Below, piece after piece: positions 35,494 to 48,159 of a DNA stretch of 64,000 bases (position 1 is the first letter of the stretch; every line of letters starts with the position of its first letter). The DNA is taken from contig NC_081818.1 of NCBI RefSeq assembly GCF_030704535.1, positions 26,389,001 through 26,453,000 on the forward strand, read 5' to 3'. The DNA comes from Vitis vinifera (lineage: Eukaryota > Streptophyta > Magnoliopsida > Vitales > Vitaceae). Under the pieces are notes generated by a model. That model searched no databases, was not told where the DNA came from, and saw only the letters and a list, made by a program, of their open reading frames with translations. A program made the position numbers and the translations under genes.

Positions 35494-37864
35494 GCCAATC
35501 AATTGGGTTCTTCTTCTCTTGGTTTATTTACATTCCAATATTGTACCTTGATTGGTGAAAAACTTACCCCGATTGCTTTTAAGTTATGGGAACTCATTAA
35601 GCTCAGTTTGGTTCTCTGTTACTCTGCAGGCTCTAATTTAGGAAAATACATTTGTTTTTAGCTTACAAATCCGAGTAGTTCTGTATTCTGGGAATAGTTT
35701 TTGAATGCCATGAATATGATCGGAAGGTTATTTTCTGCTTAACCTGGGATTATATTTTCTAATTCAAATGATCCGCATGGTGTTTCCATGGATTGAACAT
35801 GTTTTGGAGTTTGTTTGCTATCGAATTGGATATATTTATTTATTCTTTTTGGTGCATTCCTTTGAAAGTTGTTGGTTTCTAATCAACCAATGATAATGGG
35901 GTGTATTCAATTATACAATAGTTGTTGACTTTTTACCTGAAGGTTCCTTGCAAGCATCTTCAGAGCTGCATTACTTGTAGTTCAAAAGTCCAGTTGGGTC
36001 ATCTGAATTAGGAAAGAATAAAGAATATCTCCATTAAAAAAATTTTAGTCTGTTGTCTAGGTGGGAGCAGACCAACCAGAAACATATGATCAAATGTGTA
36101 GGTAGAAGTGGCCAAAATTCAACATGTTAGTTGGCTTGCTTGTTATGCAATTTCTATTTCCTGCATTGCTTCCTCCCTCTTGTCATTATTTTGCTGGCAA
36201 TTAAATCCATCCTTTGAATCCAACCTGGCTATGTGCCTAGTTGGCAGCCTATGTAGTCTGGACATTTGAGATAGAATATTGGCAATTTATCTCTTGATCC
36301 CTTGTTTATGTGCATTTATATCTCATCCTAGGTAAATTCTTGGCCCCAAACAGTGAACAAAAAAGTTCTGAAGGTTGCAAATGCAAGTGTTATCAAATAA
36401 AATAGGATACAACACCAGGATTGCAGAATTACCCATCGATGTCTCATTGATTATTAACCTAGTTTAAGTATTTAGCATGGCCGCCATGCTTGGCATTGTG
36501 ATAATTTTTTGTCATTTCATCTTTGTATTTATTTTGCAATTGGCAGCAGTCCACCTCCTCTGGATGTGGACTGATGATTGAAGTTGGCTGAAGTATCATC
36601 TTCTGAGATCCTCCCATGGGGAATTAATGAATTCAAACCAGATTAGGTAAGCTAAAATTTTGAAGCCAAACAAGAGAAAGAAACATAATCCAAGTATTGT
36701 ACATAATTGGATTGGTACACCAGCTTAAGCTAGAACTTTTTTGGTTTGTATTGCAAGCCACATGAAAATTTGGAACCATTTTATTACAATGTAACAACAG
36801 CAAGTTATGGCCTATGAACTGTGTTGTTGGTGGTAATTCATGTTCTCCAATGAATCCAAGAAGACCACTAAAATATTTTATTTGCTCTTGATCAGAAAAA
36901 GTAGACATCATGGGAACTGGTTTAATTAAAATAGGTACAAGTTTGACAGGGATTATGATAGATATTGATCCCATTCCTGACAGCATCACCATAGGCTGAT
37001 ATTTTCTTTGGAGCATCTCATCATAGAGTTAGGATGACATGATGATATTCTGTTTGTTTATTTCTTTTTGTTGGAGCAGTCCTAATAGAGGTTTTTCCCA
37101 AGCCAGTGATCATCCATCAATGGAGAAAAATTATTGCTTTGCCCTAGAAGTCATTGCATACCAGGAAATGAGTTGCTTTCTATGTTGAAAGGGTAAAAGA
37201 AAAAAAATCTAGGTTCTTTAATGAAAGCATAAATAATGGGACTAAGACACCACATTCGTATAAAGCAATGAGACATAAATGCACATGTAACATGACTTAT
37301 GCCATAGAAAATAAGGATAATAATTGGACGGCTATAGAAAAAACATGCAAGCCATCCAAGCAGATTTCAAAACTGGACCCAGTTGTGTATTTTACTGGCA
37401 AACTTATATATTCATTTGTCTCAAATACAGACAATAGATACATGCCAATCGTGCTCTGCTTCTAATGAGAAAAGTCTTTTATGGCTTTCAAGGTGATTCA
37501 GTGACAGTGGCCGCTCAGGCAAAACATCAACTTTACGTATTCCTATTTCAATATCGAAACTGATGAAAATCAACGGAACCCATTTCCAGAAACAAACACA
37601 AAAAAGAACGTACAAACACTAGCACGAACATGGCAATGGAGAAAACAGTGAAGTCCTATATGAAATTTTGTTATAATTGTCTTTGTATTTAGCCAACTAT
37701 TTAGTTCCCAATAATTACTGCACAACCCCTGTTCAACCATAAACCATTGGTCACTGTTTGTAACTGGGTATCATCATCTGCATAAATGTTTCTCTGCAGG
37801 GGGGTGGGGGGGAAATTGCTGTAGATTTCACAACTCCCTTCTTTTTTTGGCGTGGGAGGATGGT
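35494..37864. other. Intergenic between TLC and LHT1 genes (3' ends converge)
   Basis: Both flanking genes end here. The longest open frames (for example 36633-37016 on the minus strand) lack domain-like composition or splice support. A G-run GGGGTGGGGGGG lies at about 37800. I see no gene or defined repeat. Confidence 0.5.
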
Positions 37865-40800
37865 TTAAGAGTAGAATTCATAGGTTTTTGCTTCGAGTAT
37901 GATGTTCCTCAACGCTCCAATAGGTGCCAAAATCATCAACAAAAGTCCCAGAATAATGCAGATCTGAAATCAACAAAGCAAGATCAGATCAAAGGAACAC
38001 AAATTTTGAAGCAAATGAAATAAGGACAATGAGACATCAAGTCAGAACATACCCAGTTAGCTATCCAAGATAGGCTGTATTTCTTAGGCTTGTAAATGGC
38101 GAGCCACATTACGCAAGGCAGCTGAGGAACATAAAATGAGTGACAAAAGCATTAGTATGAATCCTTATTGCAGGACTAGTAAATTGAATTACAATCTGCC
38201 AAGAGCCCTGTGCTTACAAAGTACGTTGTAGGCGCAAAAGCAAATCCTCCAAAGAAACTCAGAAGGCCACTAAAGAACGGGAATGTGATGCCGACAAACA
38301 TTGTGAATGCTGCAAACAACGAACACATTGATTTTAATGCCATAGACCACAATCCCAGCAATATCTTAGTTGATAGGGAAGTATCCTGAATACTTACCAA
38401 CATATATGTTCCGAGAGATGAACCGAAGGGTAGTGCTGGGTTTGAAATGCAGTTTCTTTACCAAGACAGTTTCTATCATATCAAACACTGGCATAGCATA
38501 AATCTGCATGAAGGCACACAAAACCATGAGTTGGAGGAAAGATTTGAGACGACTGAATTAGGGGGGTTTGGGACAGCACCTGATAGCTTCCAATAACATG
38601 GATGACCACGAACATGTTGGCCATAGCAATAAGCCATGCAGGGTTCTCCAATGAGATCAAAATGTTGTCTGACACCGCATTCCCAAACATCCAGTATCCA
38701 ATTAGAGCCACAGGGAAGTAACACAAAGCCACAACTATATAGGCCACAATCACTCCTCTCCACATGGGTCCCTTAGATGGCTTCTCAGGTGTAGAAGGTA
38801 TGGTTGCTTGGATCTCTAAGACCACATTGTGCCCAGCATAGGCAAAAGCCACTTCGCCCAACGCACTGAAAAAGTTGAAGACAGTCCCTGCTGTGGACTT
38901 GGCTTTGTAGCCATACTCCACATTGTCCTGAACGCCCTTATCCACGGAAGCTCCCCAAGCAATGGTAGAGTAACTGCATCACAAAACATCAAATATGTTA
39001 TTGTGTTTGGCTCACACTTGGATCAGCAGTTTCATTTCTTAAGATCAATTGGTACCTCAAGGACATGACTGCAGCTGCAAGAGAAACACCAGAGATGGAG
39101 TTGAAGTTGGGGAGATGGGAGAGCACGAAATGAACAGAGGCGAAGATCATGATGAAGTAGGTAAGTTTGATCGGTTTGCAGGTACTGCAGACGGTGTCAT
39201 GGAATTTCTTCAGTGATTTTCCTCCGGTCACCATGTACACTATGTCTACGCCCACTTCAACGATAAGCTGTTGAGGCACCACAATGTAGAGGCCGAGCTT
39301 CTCGCCGAAGGCATGCTGACCCAGTTCGTGGTATCTGTCAAACCTTTTCCCAGGAACCATCTCGTGCATCTCAACCATTTGCCATAGTGTGTAAAGAGTA
39401 ATGATCCATGATAGCACCATTATCACCACACCAGGACCCCTGAAAAGATCAATATTTTTTTTATGTTCAACCTTAATCAAATGGAATCAGACATAAATAA
39501 TAAGGCAACTATCTCTTGTAAAGACACAAAAGACATACCATCCAAGCTCGGACATGGCGTAAGGGAGACCGAGGACACCAGCTCCGACCATGGCAGTAAC
39601 ATTGTGGAATGCTGAATACCACCATTTTGCATTCCTGGAGGAAGAAATGGGCAGCCAATCATCGATCTCCTTCTGCCTTGCTAATTTTTCATCTATCTGC
39701 CATTGATTATCAAACGACACATCAATTTACAGAAAATTCAATCTCCATGGCGACTCTCAAGACTTGTTTTCAATTTTATTTTTTTTGGTTGGGTTTCATT
39801 TGGTAGTGGGTGAAGCAAGGATGATATCATGCCATCATGGTTTGGAGGGAATTGAGCACTACGAATCTCGGTAGTGGGATGAGTATCCCCACGCTTTTGG
39901 AGAAGGCTTTTTGTCATCTCTCGTGGAAAAGGCCTCCACGTGCTATGCAACTTAGACCTTGGACCTGTCAGCCCATTGGCCGGCCACTCTTCATGCCCAC
40001 CACTTTTTAACACACATCCACTTGAAAAGACAGCTCAAACCATTTTCAAGGTAGAACGAGAAAATCATGTAAAAGGAAAAACCCATGAATGGGAATACAT
40101 TCTAAAAATTTCTTGGAAATATCTTTAGAAAAATATTAAAATACAATTTTGTATCTTAAGAAACCTGATATTTCAAGTACTTTTAAATATACTTTCTATA
40201 TATATACTTTTTAAGAAATAATAATTCTTCTGTAAAATATAAAAAGTCTTAAATAATGTTTATTATTTAATTTAATTTTAAATAAAACCTTAATACTTAA
40301 TAGTGTTAAATATTAGGTTGTTTGTTTTTGTAATATTTTATTTTTATTAAGTATTAAAAATAAAGAAAAATATTTTTTCTATTTATAGAAAGTAATATAT
40401 TTTTATTTAATAAAAAATTTATAATAAATCATGAAAAAATAAAAAAATAAAAAATTTAAATTCTGAAAATAAATTATTTTAAGTAAAAAACCAATAAAAA
40501 AAAACAAACACTTTTTATTTTGAAAATTGTTTTTTTCCAAAACGAAACCCCCAACAATTATAGCAAAAAATAAATTTTCTAAAACCCATTTTAGGTACCT
40601 AAAAATAGTAGTTGCCCATATCATCAACCAACCCTGCAGAGACGATAAATCTTAATTTTCAAACTTGCGGGTTCACTTTTGTACCCATTAACTTTCATAA
40701 GTCAACAAGAGTTGGTAGCAGGCACATGAATTGTAAGATATTTTCTGACATATATATTATCAGCCATGTTAACTACAGCTTCGAGGATGGTTCCTCCTGC

Positions 40801-41518
40801 CTGTTAGGTTAGATTAATGTGGAAAAGTCATCCTCACACTATTCTACTTCCAGAGGTTGTATGTTAAGTTAATATGATTTAACAGCTAAGCCTTGTGCTG
40901 AGGGTTAAGGTACGGTCATGGTCATGCGGTCAACTTGATGACAGGCTCTGTCCTTTTCTCTTTCCATTTTGTAAGTATCGTAATTGAAACGGTGTCATAT
41001 ATTCAATCTTATGAAAATGGAAAATGAATAAAGTAAATATAAATAAATACACCAGAAGATGAGGTGGATGAGCAACAAGAATACCCAGATATGATTTCTA
41101 TCATGTTTCTTGAAGCATCAAAATGTTTGGATTATGAGAAGGAAGAGAAGCAGAAAAGGAAAATATTGAAAGCAGTTGAATCAAGTTATTTGCAGAACTC
41201 ATGGAAGTTTAAAGAGATGGAAGGATTTTAGTTGTCTTTGTTTGATTGAGATGAATTTGATTCTATGACCCTTAATCCTCCCATCCAACCAGATTCAGAC
41301 ATAAAGGTTTCACAACATAAAAAAGCTCCAAAATTTGTCTTTTTCCCAGTATTTTCCCATGAACCAATCACAACCACATCTAAATGGAACTCACAAAAAG
41401 ATGACACAAAAAGACAGCAGAACCACAAAATCTAGGCAGCCAAAAGCAAAGAGAATGGGAATTGAAAGAGAGAAAATAGAAGGAAACTCACACTGGTGGG
41501 TGGACCTTGGGTTCCCAT
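37865..41518 (-). CDS. LHT1: Lysine/histidine amino-acid transporter, LHT1 type, eight exons
   Basis: A proton-coupled amino-acid importer of the AAAP family at the plasma membrane; Arabidopsis LHT1 takes up neutral and acidic amino acids, Lys and His, in roots and mesophyll. Minus-strand exons: 41518-41492, 39696-39539, 39439-39056, 38973-38580, 38503-38398, 38309-38218, 38121-38053 and 37963-37865. They sum to 1329 nt, or 442 aa, with all phases consistent; Arabidopsis LHT1 is 446 aa. Key blocks: MGTQGPPTS from the tiny exon 1, [73 protein letters not shown], and the terminal KTYEFYS. About ten or eleven membrane segments run from residue 45 to 430. Intron 1 is 1.8 kb, contains an AT-rich block (40130-40600) and may carry regulatory sequence. 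Confidence 0.94.
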
Positions 41519-43990
41519 GGCTGCACTGCAACTTCGAAAATTTGCCGAAATGTGAGAAGATAGAGAGAAAAAGAAGAGGAAGACGCGAAGAGAGAGAAGA
41601 ATGGTCTCCAAAGATTAACCAGGATGTGGTATTTAAATAGACGTGTCCTCCAGTGGGGGTGAACCCTCACCCACTACCGGTTCACAAGGTGACGCCTCTC
41701 TGTTGACTTTCCAAAGTCGTTGCCAGGACAAAAAGCTTATGGCTATAGGCTGGCTACACCCAGAAAAATTCCCTCAACCCAGACAAATTCAAGCCGGCCG
41801 TTTTAATCAAAATAAAAACCCTATTCGAATCAACCAGAGCTCTTTAGCTTCCCTGTTCTTATGCTGGAAAAAAAGATTCTCCTCCCCATCCTCCTGCTGC
41901 CCTTTACTTAATCAATTTCAACCTTTTTTTTGGGGGGGTTCATGGGTGAAGATTCCAACTCTGTACGCATTCAATAAACAAAAATTTGAATTTAAAACTC
42001 TATGCTTAAAGATAAGGTTATTGTAGTTTTGTATTCTGGTCTGGGAGTTCAAATTCCCACCAATCATTTTTTTCCTCTTTTTATTTTTGAAGTCTTGTTC
42101 TGTAGTAGAACTGTAGAAATGGGAAAACCTTGATGGGCTGTATTCTTGAAAATCGCATTACAGGTTGGTGTTACTCCATTCCAACCAGATTCCAAACCTA
42201 AGCCAAAAGTTACAGATGATGGGACATGAAACACTTGTGGAATCTGCCGGTTGCCATAATACTATTGATACTAGATATTTAAAAAATGGTGAACATTTCT
42301 TGTTTAAAGAAATTTTTGTGATTAGGGCTTAATCTTTTTTTTATTTATTATTACTGTACCTGAATTGAGGTGATAATGACCCTGCTAGTCCTGAAATTTG
42401 CAGCATAGTACCAATATTGTGAGTACTTTAAAAGTAATTTTATTATCATTATTTATATTAAAAATAGGAAAATAAACAGTAAATTAATTATATATATAAT
42501 TGAAATAAGACGGGATAAAACAAGGTAATAACATCCCAGATTTTTTTTAAAATGTTCGAACCGCTTCTAACCCACTTAATTATCACCTTTACTTAAATAC
42601 CTCAATGCCAATTTTTTGTTAAATTTTCAAAATTTTACTTAAATAAGTTAAGTTACTGAAGATTAGTATGTAAAAATTTACTGACCTTAAATTTTAGTAT
42701 ATCTATTAGGGTGTAACAGTGTCACTTTTAAGCTCATGAATTGATCATCAAAATAATATTCTTAATTGGTCATCAAAATAATATTCTAAGAATAATTATG
42801 ATGGTTAAATCTCAATCCAAAATAGATATTAGAGTCATGGGTCATGGTCGATACTGATTTAAATGATTTTTAATATAATATTGTTCCTTTAATTTTCCAA
42901 CCCAAAAAAGGGAAAAAAAGAAAAAAAGAAAAAAAAAAAAGCCAAAGATTAAAATGGGCATAGTTGCACATGTCGATCAGCTTAATTAGCCAATCAAAGA
43001 CCTATTTGGTGCCGAGCCCATGACATACAAAAACGTGGCATGTGAATGGAACATTACATATGATTTCATTTATTCAAACAACTTATCAAAGCCCCTTGAG
43101 TGCGACCAAAGAAAATTTTGCTTCTAAAATATGTGCCATAGAAAGTAGAAACCAATCCCACGTTTTGGACTTGTTGAATAATTAATTAAATCCTAAGCAT
43201 GTGGTGCATTGACCGCCGGAAACCTCCACAACCCTCCTGCCCCCCCTCCGTTTTGGTTTCCCATTTCCACTTTCTAAGGGAATATTTGTTTATTTACATC
43301 CGAAAGGAACTCAATGAAAAAAATAAATAAATAAAATGTAATTTATGATAGCTTTTGTGCCTAATTTCCATTTCAATCTCTACACGTAGGCTTATGTTAT
43401 ATTTTTGATCTATACCCGGATCATTTGGACTTTCTTTCCATTCTGTCTTTTTTCAAAATTCTGCTCTGACTTCGTCAAATATTATTACTTACAAGATTTG
43501 CCCACTGAATTTTGCTATTTATTATTATTATTTTAATTTGTTTGGGACATGGAGAGGATATAAAGATAAGAGAATTGGACTATCTAGTAATGTCAGCCTT
43601 GCTGAAATTTGATACGTAACTTTTATCGTATTTTCATTCAGTGGTTTTCTTTGATATTTGTTTTTTAATCGTATAGAAAAAATTAAATTATTTGATTTTT
43701 TTTATTAAATCAAAAGTAACTTATTAATATTTAATTATATTGATTAATATTAATATTTTAGTTTTTCCTATTTAGATAAAATTTTCTATTCCCAAAAAAA
43801 AAACAAACACCAATAAAAATTTTTTCCTTCAAAATTTGAATGAAATATTGATTTCAAATATAGAATTTGAATATTTAATAATTAATTTGGGTTTGGTGAC
43901 CCGTTAAGGAGATGTAATCGCTGAGTCTGAAACCTTAAAAGTTGGGTTAAGTACTGATCAATGATCCATTCACATGCTTTTTTGAAACTC
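41519..43990. other. LHT1 upstream region and intergenic spacer
   Basis: The region next to 41519-41640 is the LHT1 5' UTR (GA-rich on the plus strand, TC-rich on the transcribed strand), preceded by its promoter with TATTTAAATAG at about 41630. From about 42300 the sequence is AT-rich with A-runs (42905-42940). No gene is supported. Confidence 0.5.
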
Positions 43991-43994
43991 TACG

Positions 43995-44955
43995 CCGCTG
44001 AATTTGATTTCACAGCCAGAAGGCTTTTTTTGAAAATTTTCTCCTTTTGACACAAATGGCCAGCTGCAGAAGCTACAAACGAGAAGGTTGACTTTCCCCA
44101 ACCTTTGTTTCCAAGATAAAGCAGCGTACCATCATCCTCAGAATCTGCAAGAACTTTACAAGAAGTCCAACTTTTTATTTTTAGAATAAAGGCTTTGTCT
44201 ATAATATATTAATAATACGGTCAACAGTCACATAGGACCAAAACGTCCCGTTTATACTGAAGCTGCGTGTTCTTCCACACAGATCGTGGAGTGTGGGACT
44301 CGTCTCAGCTAAATCAATACCCCACTGATTGAAACTTGAAACTTGCTTATCACCCAAGTGGAATTCATCCACCTGCATCAAGATGAACAATACGGAAGTT
44401 TCACAACGGTATCGGGAAGACTTAAAAGACTCGAGAGCTCCAGTCAATGCTAGATGCCATGAACCACACCGCTCCTTTTTTGAATTTGCGCAAAGAAATT
44501 TTAGGCCTTGCCCATCATGGTTTGTCCAAAATTGACCCCAACTCATGCTGTCGACTTGAGTTGTCGTATTTCTATTTCATGGACTTAGATATTTTCTAAG
44601 CTTGTATGCAAATTTTCTCCACTCCGTAATGTACGTGAAATAAGATGTGACATTCGACTCAATTATTATGCCAAGGGTTAACACGCGAACCTAGTGGACT
44701 GTTATCGGCATCTAATGCTAAGTCCATATCAAAATCAATGGAAAAATCCTCGAACCTAGCGGGGACTAAAAGTCTAAAATGAGGTGTGTCTATCGAGCAT
44801 CGAAGTCCAAATGAAAGGATAATCGAAACCGTTCGAGGAAAATTCTCTCCCGTTGAAGTTTTAACGTGGGAAGGCTTATAATAATCGTCCGTGACAAGGG
44901 ATGGTGGCAAATTTTTCAAAGAGCTTGTGTCAAGGGTTGGAGGCTTGCGACACAT
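43995..44955 (-). pseudogene. Unrecognised coding-looking fragments on the minus strand
   Basis: Three stretches look more protein-like than their surroundings. From 44169 to 43995 a frame reads SCKVLADSEDDGTLLYLGNK, then GWGKSTFSFVASAAG, and stops. From 44546 to 44199 there is a 115-codon frame with CANSKKERCGSWHLAL, and Cys-containing text LHDLCGRTRSFSINGTFW. From 44955 to 44659 there is a 98-codon frame with RLLVPARFEDFSIDFDMD. They are in different frames and I could not link them with convincing splice sites. I do not recognise a family. They could be a decayed gene, part of an unrecognised transposon or chance. Confidence 0.25.
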
Positions 44956-45233
44956 AGCATTTTAGTATAAAAATGACATGCCCGAAATTGACTTGAAGGT
45001 ATGGCAGATTGTGTTTGGATTTACCTACGTAGAGAATATGTATATTGAAATTTAACCAACTTTTCTTTCTTATTGTATAGGAGTTACATCACATGAAAGA
45101 ATTTTTTTGTCCACAGGGCAGCATCACCCTGATGCGGGAATATGTAAGCAATAGTTTGATGGTGGTGTGTGAAAGGGAAGACAAACATCCAATGGCATGG
45201 GCTGTCATGCCTCAAAGATGAGGAAAAAGGGAA

Positions 45234-46355
45234 TTTTTTTTTTTTTTTTAACTTGTACGGCTATTTTAAAAAATAATTTTAAAAAAATGGTATTTTAAAA
45301 AATAATTCCAAATCTACGACATTTTTTGTCACTTTGAAAGGTGTTTCTTAAAGAGACACTTTCTATATTGTTCATATCAACCATAAATGTTTTTTAAAAA
45401 AATTGAATTTACACTAAAAATGTTTCTTGAAGAGACACCTTCTATAATTTTATAAAATAGAATATATGTTAAAGGTGTCTTTTCAAAAGACACTTTTTCA
45501 TCATTTTTTTATTAGTCATACACGTTAAAAAAAAATTTGAATTTATACTAAAGAAATATCATTTCCACAATATCATAAAATCAAATTAATACTAAAGGTG
45601 TCTCTAGAAGAGACATCTTTGATAATTTTCATATCAGTCACACAGTAAACAAAATTGAATTTACATTGAAGGAGTCTAGACAATTCCACAAAATTGAATT
45701 TATATTAAATGTATCTTTTGAAAAAACACTTTCCACAATTTTTATATTAGTCACTTATAAAAAAAAAATTAAATTTATACTAAAAGTGTCTCTTGAAGGA
45801 AAATCTTTCAATATAAATTTAATTTTATAGAATTGTGGAATGTGTTTTTTTAAAAATACACTTTTAGTATAAATTCAATTATTTCAATAGATGACTGATG
45901 CAAGAATTGCTGAAGGTGTCAAGAGACACCTTTAATATAAATTTAATTTTATGAAATTGTAGAAAGTGTGTCTTAAGAAGACATCTTTAATATAAATTCA
46001 ATTTTTTTATTATGCAATTGATATGAAAACTGTGAAAAATGTCTATTTAAAAGACACCTTTAATATAAATTCGATTTTGTAAAATTATAAAACGTGTCTC
46101 TTGAAGAGACACTTTTAATGTAAATTCAAATTTTTTAAATTTATGTTATTAATATAAAAATTGTGGAAATAGACATTTTCAATATAAATTCAATTTTTTT
46201 GAATATGTATTATTTATAAAAAAAATGATATAAAGTGTCTTTTTAAATACATCTTTAAAAATGACAAAAATGATAGTAGATTTAGAAATAGTTTTCATTG
46301 TACTGTATTTTAAAAAATTAATTTTAAATTCATTGTACAATTATAAAAAATCCAG
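45234..46355. mobile_element. 1.1-kb inverted-repeat (foldback) element made of short palindromes
   Basis: The two halves are diverged inverted copies about a dyad near 45795. The left end (TTGTACGGCTATTTTAAAAA, then AAATCTACGACATTTTTTGT) pairs with the right end (ACAAAAATGATAGTAGATTT, then TTTAAAATTCATTGTACAA). Within it about twelve modules of the type GTGTCTCTTGAAGAGACAC recur every 60-130 bases (near 45346, 45430, 45475, 45597, 45711, 45786, 45850, 45918, 45967, 46050, 46093 and 46228). They are separated by TATAAATTCAATTTT spacers whose orientation flips at the centre. No coding capacity. It resembles a foldback or long-TIR non-autonomous DNA element; no target duplication was recognised. 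Confidence 0.7.
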
Positions 46356-48150
46356 GATAAAGGCAAATCAGCACATTAAAAAAGGGTGAAGTGGGCATAG
46401 TAAAGCGGTACTTGACAAGACATATTGGGTATTCAAGTCCACTCATTGGACCTGATGCGATATTAGCAGTTTCCAAGAGTTTTAAAACTATCCAAAAATT
46501 ATCATTATTAAATAATTTTTTTAAATTATATCATCTTTTCCATTAAAAAAAAAGAAAAAAAAGTCATATTTTCATTAGGTTTCCAATCATATCATCTTTT
46601 TAAATTGAAAAAAAAAAAGGAAAATAGTGAGGAGATTGATGAAAGAATCATAAGCCCATTCCCGGCATGCTGAGTCATAATGTGAAATGCATGGAAGCAT
46701 CCAAAACTTGGGAAATCAATGCATGATGATTCCGAGAAAATGCCATGAAAATATCTCCATCATTTTCCAGCAGAATGTTGGAGGTGGTTACAGCTAATTC
46801 GACTTAAAGATTTTTCTATTGCAGGGTTATTTAATGTAACAGCAATAATTTGTGTGCAAGTTTTGGAGAATCCAAGCACAAGACTCCAACTCCATTATTT
46901 TGTCCGCGGGCTTCTTGGCTTTTCTCTCATAGTGGTAGCGAGCACGCCACGGAGACTCCGGGTCTGCTCGACGACTTTTTTTTAAATACCAGTTTTCTAT
47001 TTTTCAAGAAAAAAAAACTGAAAAATACATTTAGTACTGAAAAATTTGTTTTCTATTTTGTTTTTTTAATAACACAAAACATGATATTTTTAAATAACAT
47101 TTTTAGTTGTTTTCATTTATTTTTAAAAAATAATTATACAAATATGTATAATGATTAATATTAAAGTCTTAGACATAAAAATTATTTTAAAAATATATTT
47201 TAAAATATTAAAAATAGGTTAAAAACATTTCATGTTTTCATGAAATTTATCTATAAATTTATGGTATTAATTAGATTATTATTTGAGTTTCAAGTTATTT
47301 TTAAAAACTATTAGACTTGTTAATAAATCAAACACATTAAGTCTTGTTTAATTTAGAGTTCATTTACTTCTTAGCCTCTGAACTTGACCACGAGGGTGAT
47401 ATAATTGGTGGTCACTATGTTAGCCTTGTTTGCAAGGGTTCATCTAGGAGGATCAACACAAGTACCTCGGTTACCTTGACAAAAGTGGTTTAATTCTAGC
47501 TCAAACGGGGGTTGTAGGCTCCCTAGACTCATTCATGCCTCATTCCTCTTGCAAACATCATCATAAGTGAAATATCAACTTTCTTATTAACAAAAAAGAC
47601 TTCTAACAAAAAACAATAAAACGAGATAAGATATTTACTAGCATTAGAAGTGCAAAGAATGGATGTCTATTAATAAAACCAAGCACTTTTAGGTAACCAA
47701 TGGTGATTATATATGATTTGACAAGAATGCAACCCTTCTGTTTTCCATTAGATTTGTTATCCTAACTAGATTGAAATTGATGTCCTATCTACCAATGTTT
47801 AAGTGACAAAGGGAAAATATGATTATTTGGTCTATCGCAAGAGACATTCATTAGTGGTCCTCAACTACTAGCTGCATTCATGAAATTGGGAAAAGGGCAC
47901 CAAGGAGAGGATAAGAGGAGACCCTTAGAGATGATATCAAGAGATACTAAGAAGTTTAAACCCAGAGTGGTCCTAGTCTCATTATTGTTTTTATTCTTAC
48001 TTCGATTGAAATGGACCTTTAAAGCTTATAGTAATATTTAGTTCAAAAAGTTAGCTAGGTAGATGACTGTTAGTTCATTTTTGCAATATTGAGATCTAAA
48101 GTTAAGTCTCAAATTTAACTCAGTTCTAACTTTGTTACATCATGCTTTAT
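46356..48150. other. Intergenic, contains a MITE-like repeat copy
   Basis: Holds a copy of the dispersed AT-rich repeat at 46975-47350 (CCAGTTTTCTATTTTTCAAG, then the shared core to AAACATTTCATGTTTTCA). A tRNA-like B-box (TATTCAAGTCC at about 46431) has no convincing partner. No gene is supported. Confidence 0.45.
46975..47350. repeat. Copy of a dispersed AT-rich MITE-like repeat
   Basis: Shares the ordered core with 8455-8790 and 33985-34270: AAAAAATAATTATACAAATA, then an AATGATTAATATTAAA block, a TTAGACATAAAAATTATTTT block, AATAGGTTAAAAAC and TTTTCATGAAA. It may be member of one non-autonomous DNA transposon family. Confidence 0.5.
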
Positions 48151-48159
48151 TTTTAAGGG

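Noticed and set aside
41995-42055. tRNA T-arm-like GGGAGTTCAAATTCCCACC
   Set aside because: No acceptor stem, D-arm or A-box can be found upstream, so it is not a tRNA gene.
45234-46355. CRISPR-like reading of the regularly spaced palindromes
   Set aside because: Repeats are diverged, spacers are themselves repetitive, spacing is irregular and the host is a plant; the overall inverted symmetry indicates a foldback element.
46385-46450. Possible SINE or tRNA-like sequence with TATTCAAGTCC
   Set aside because: The A-box match is poor and no tail or flanking duplication is visible.
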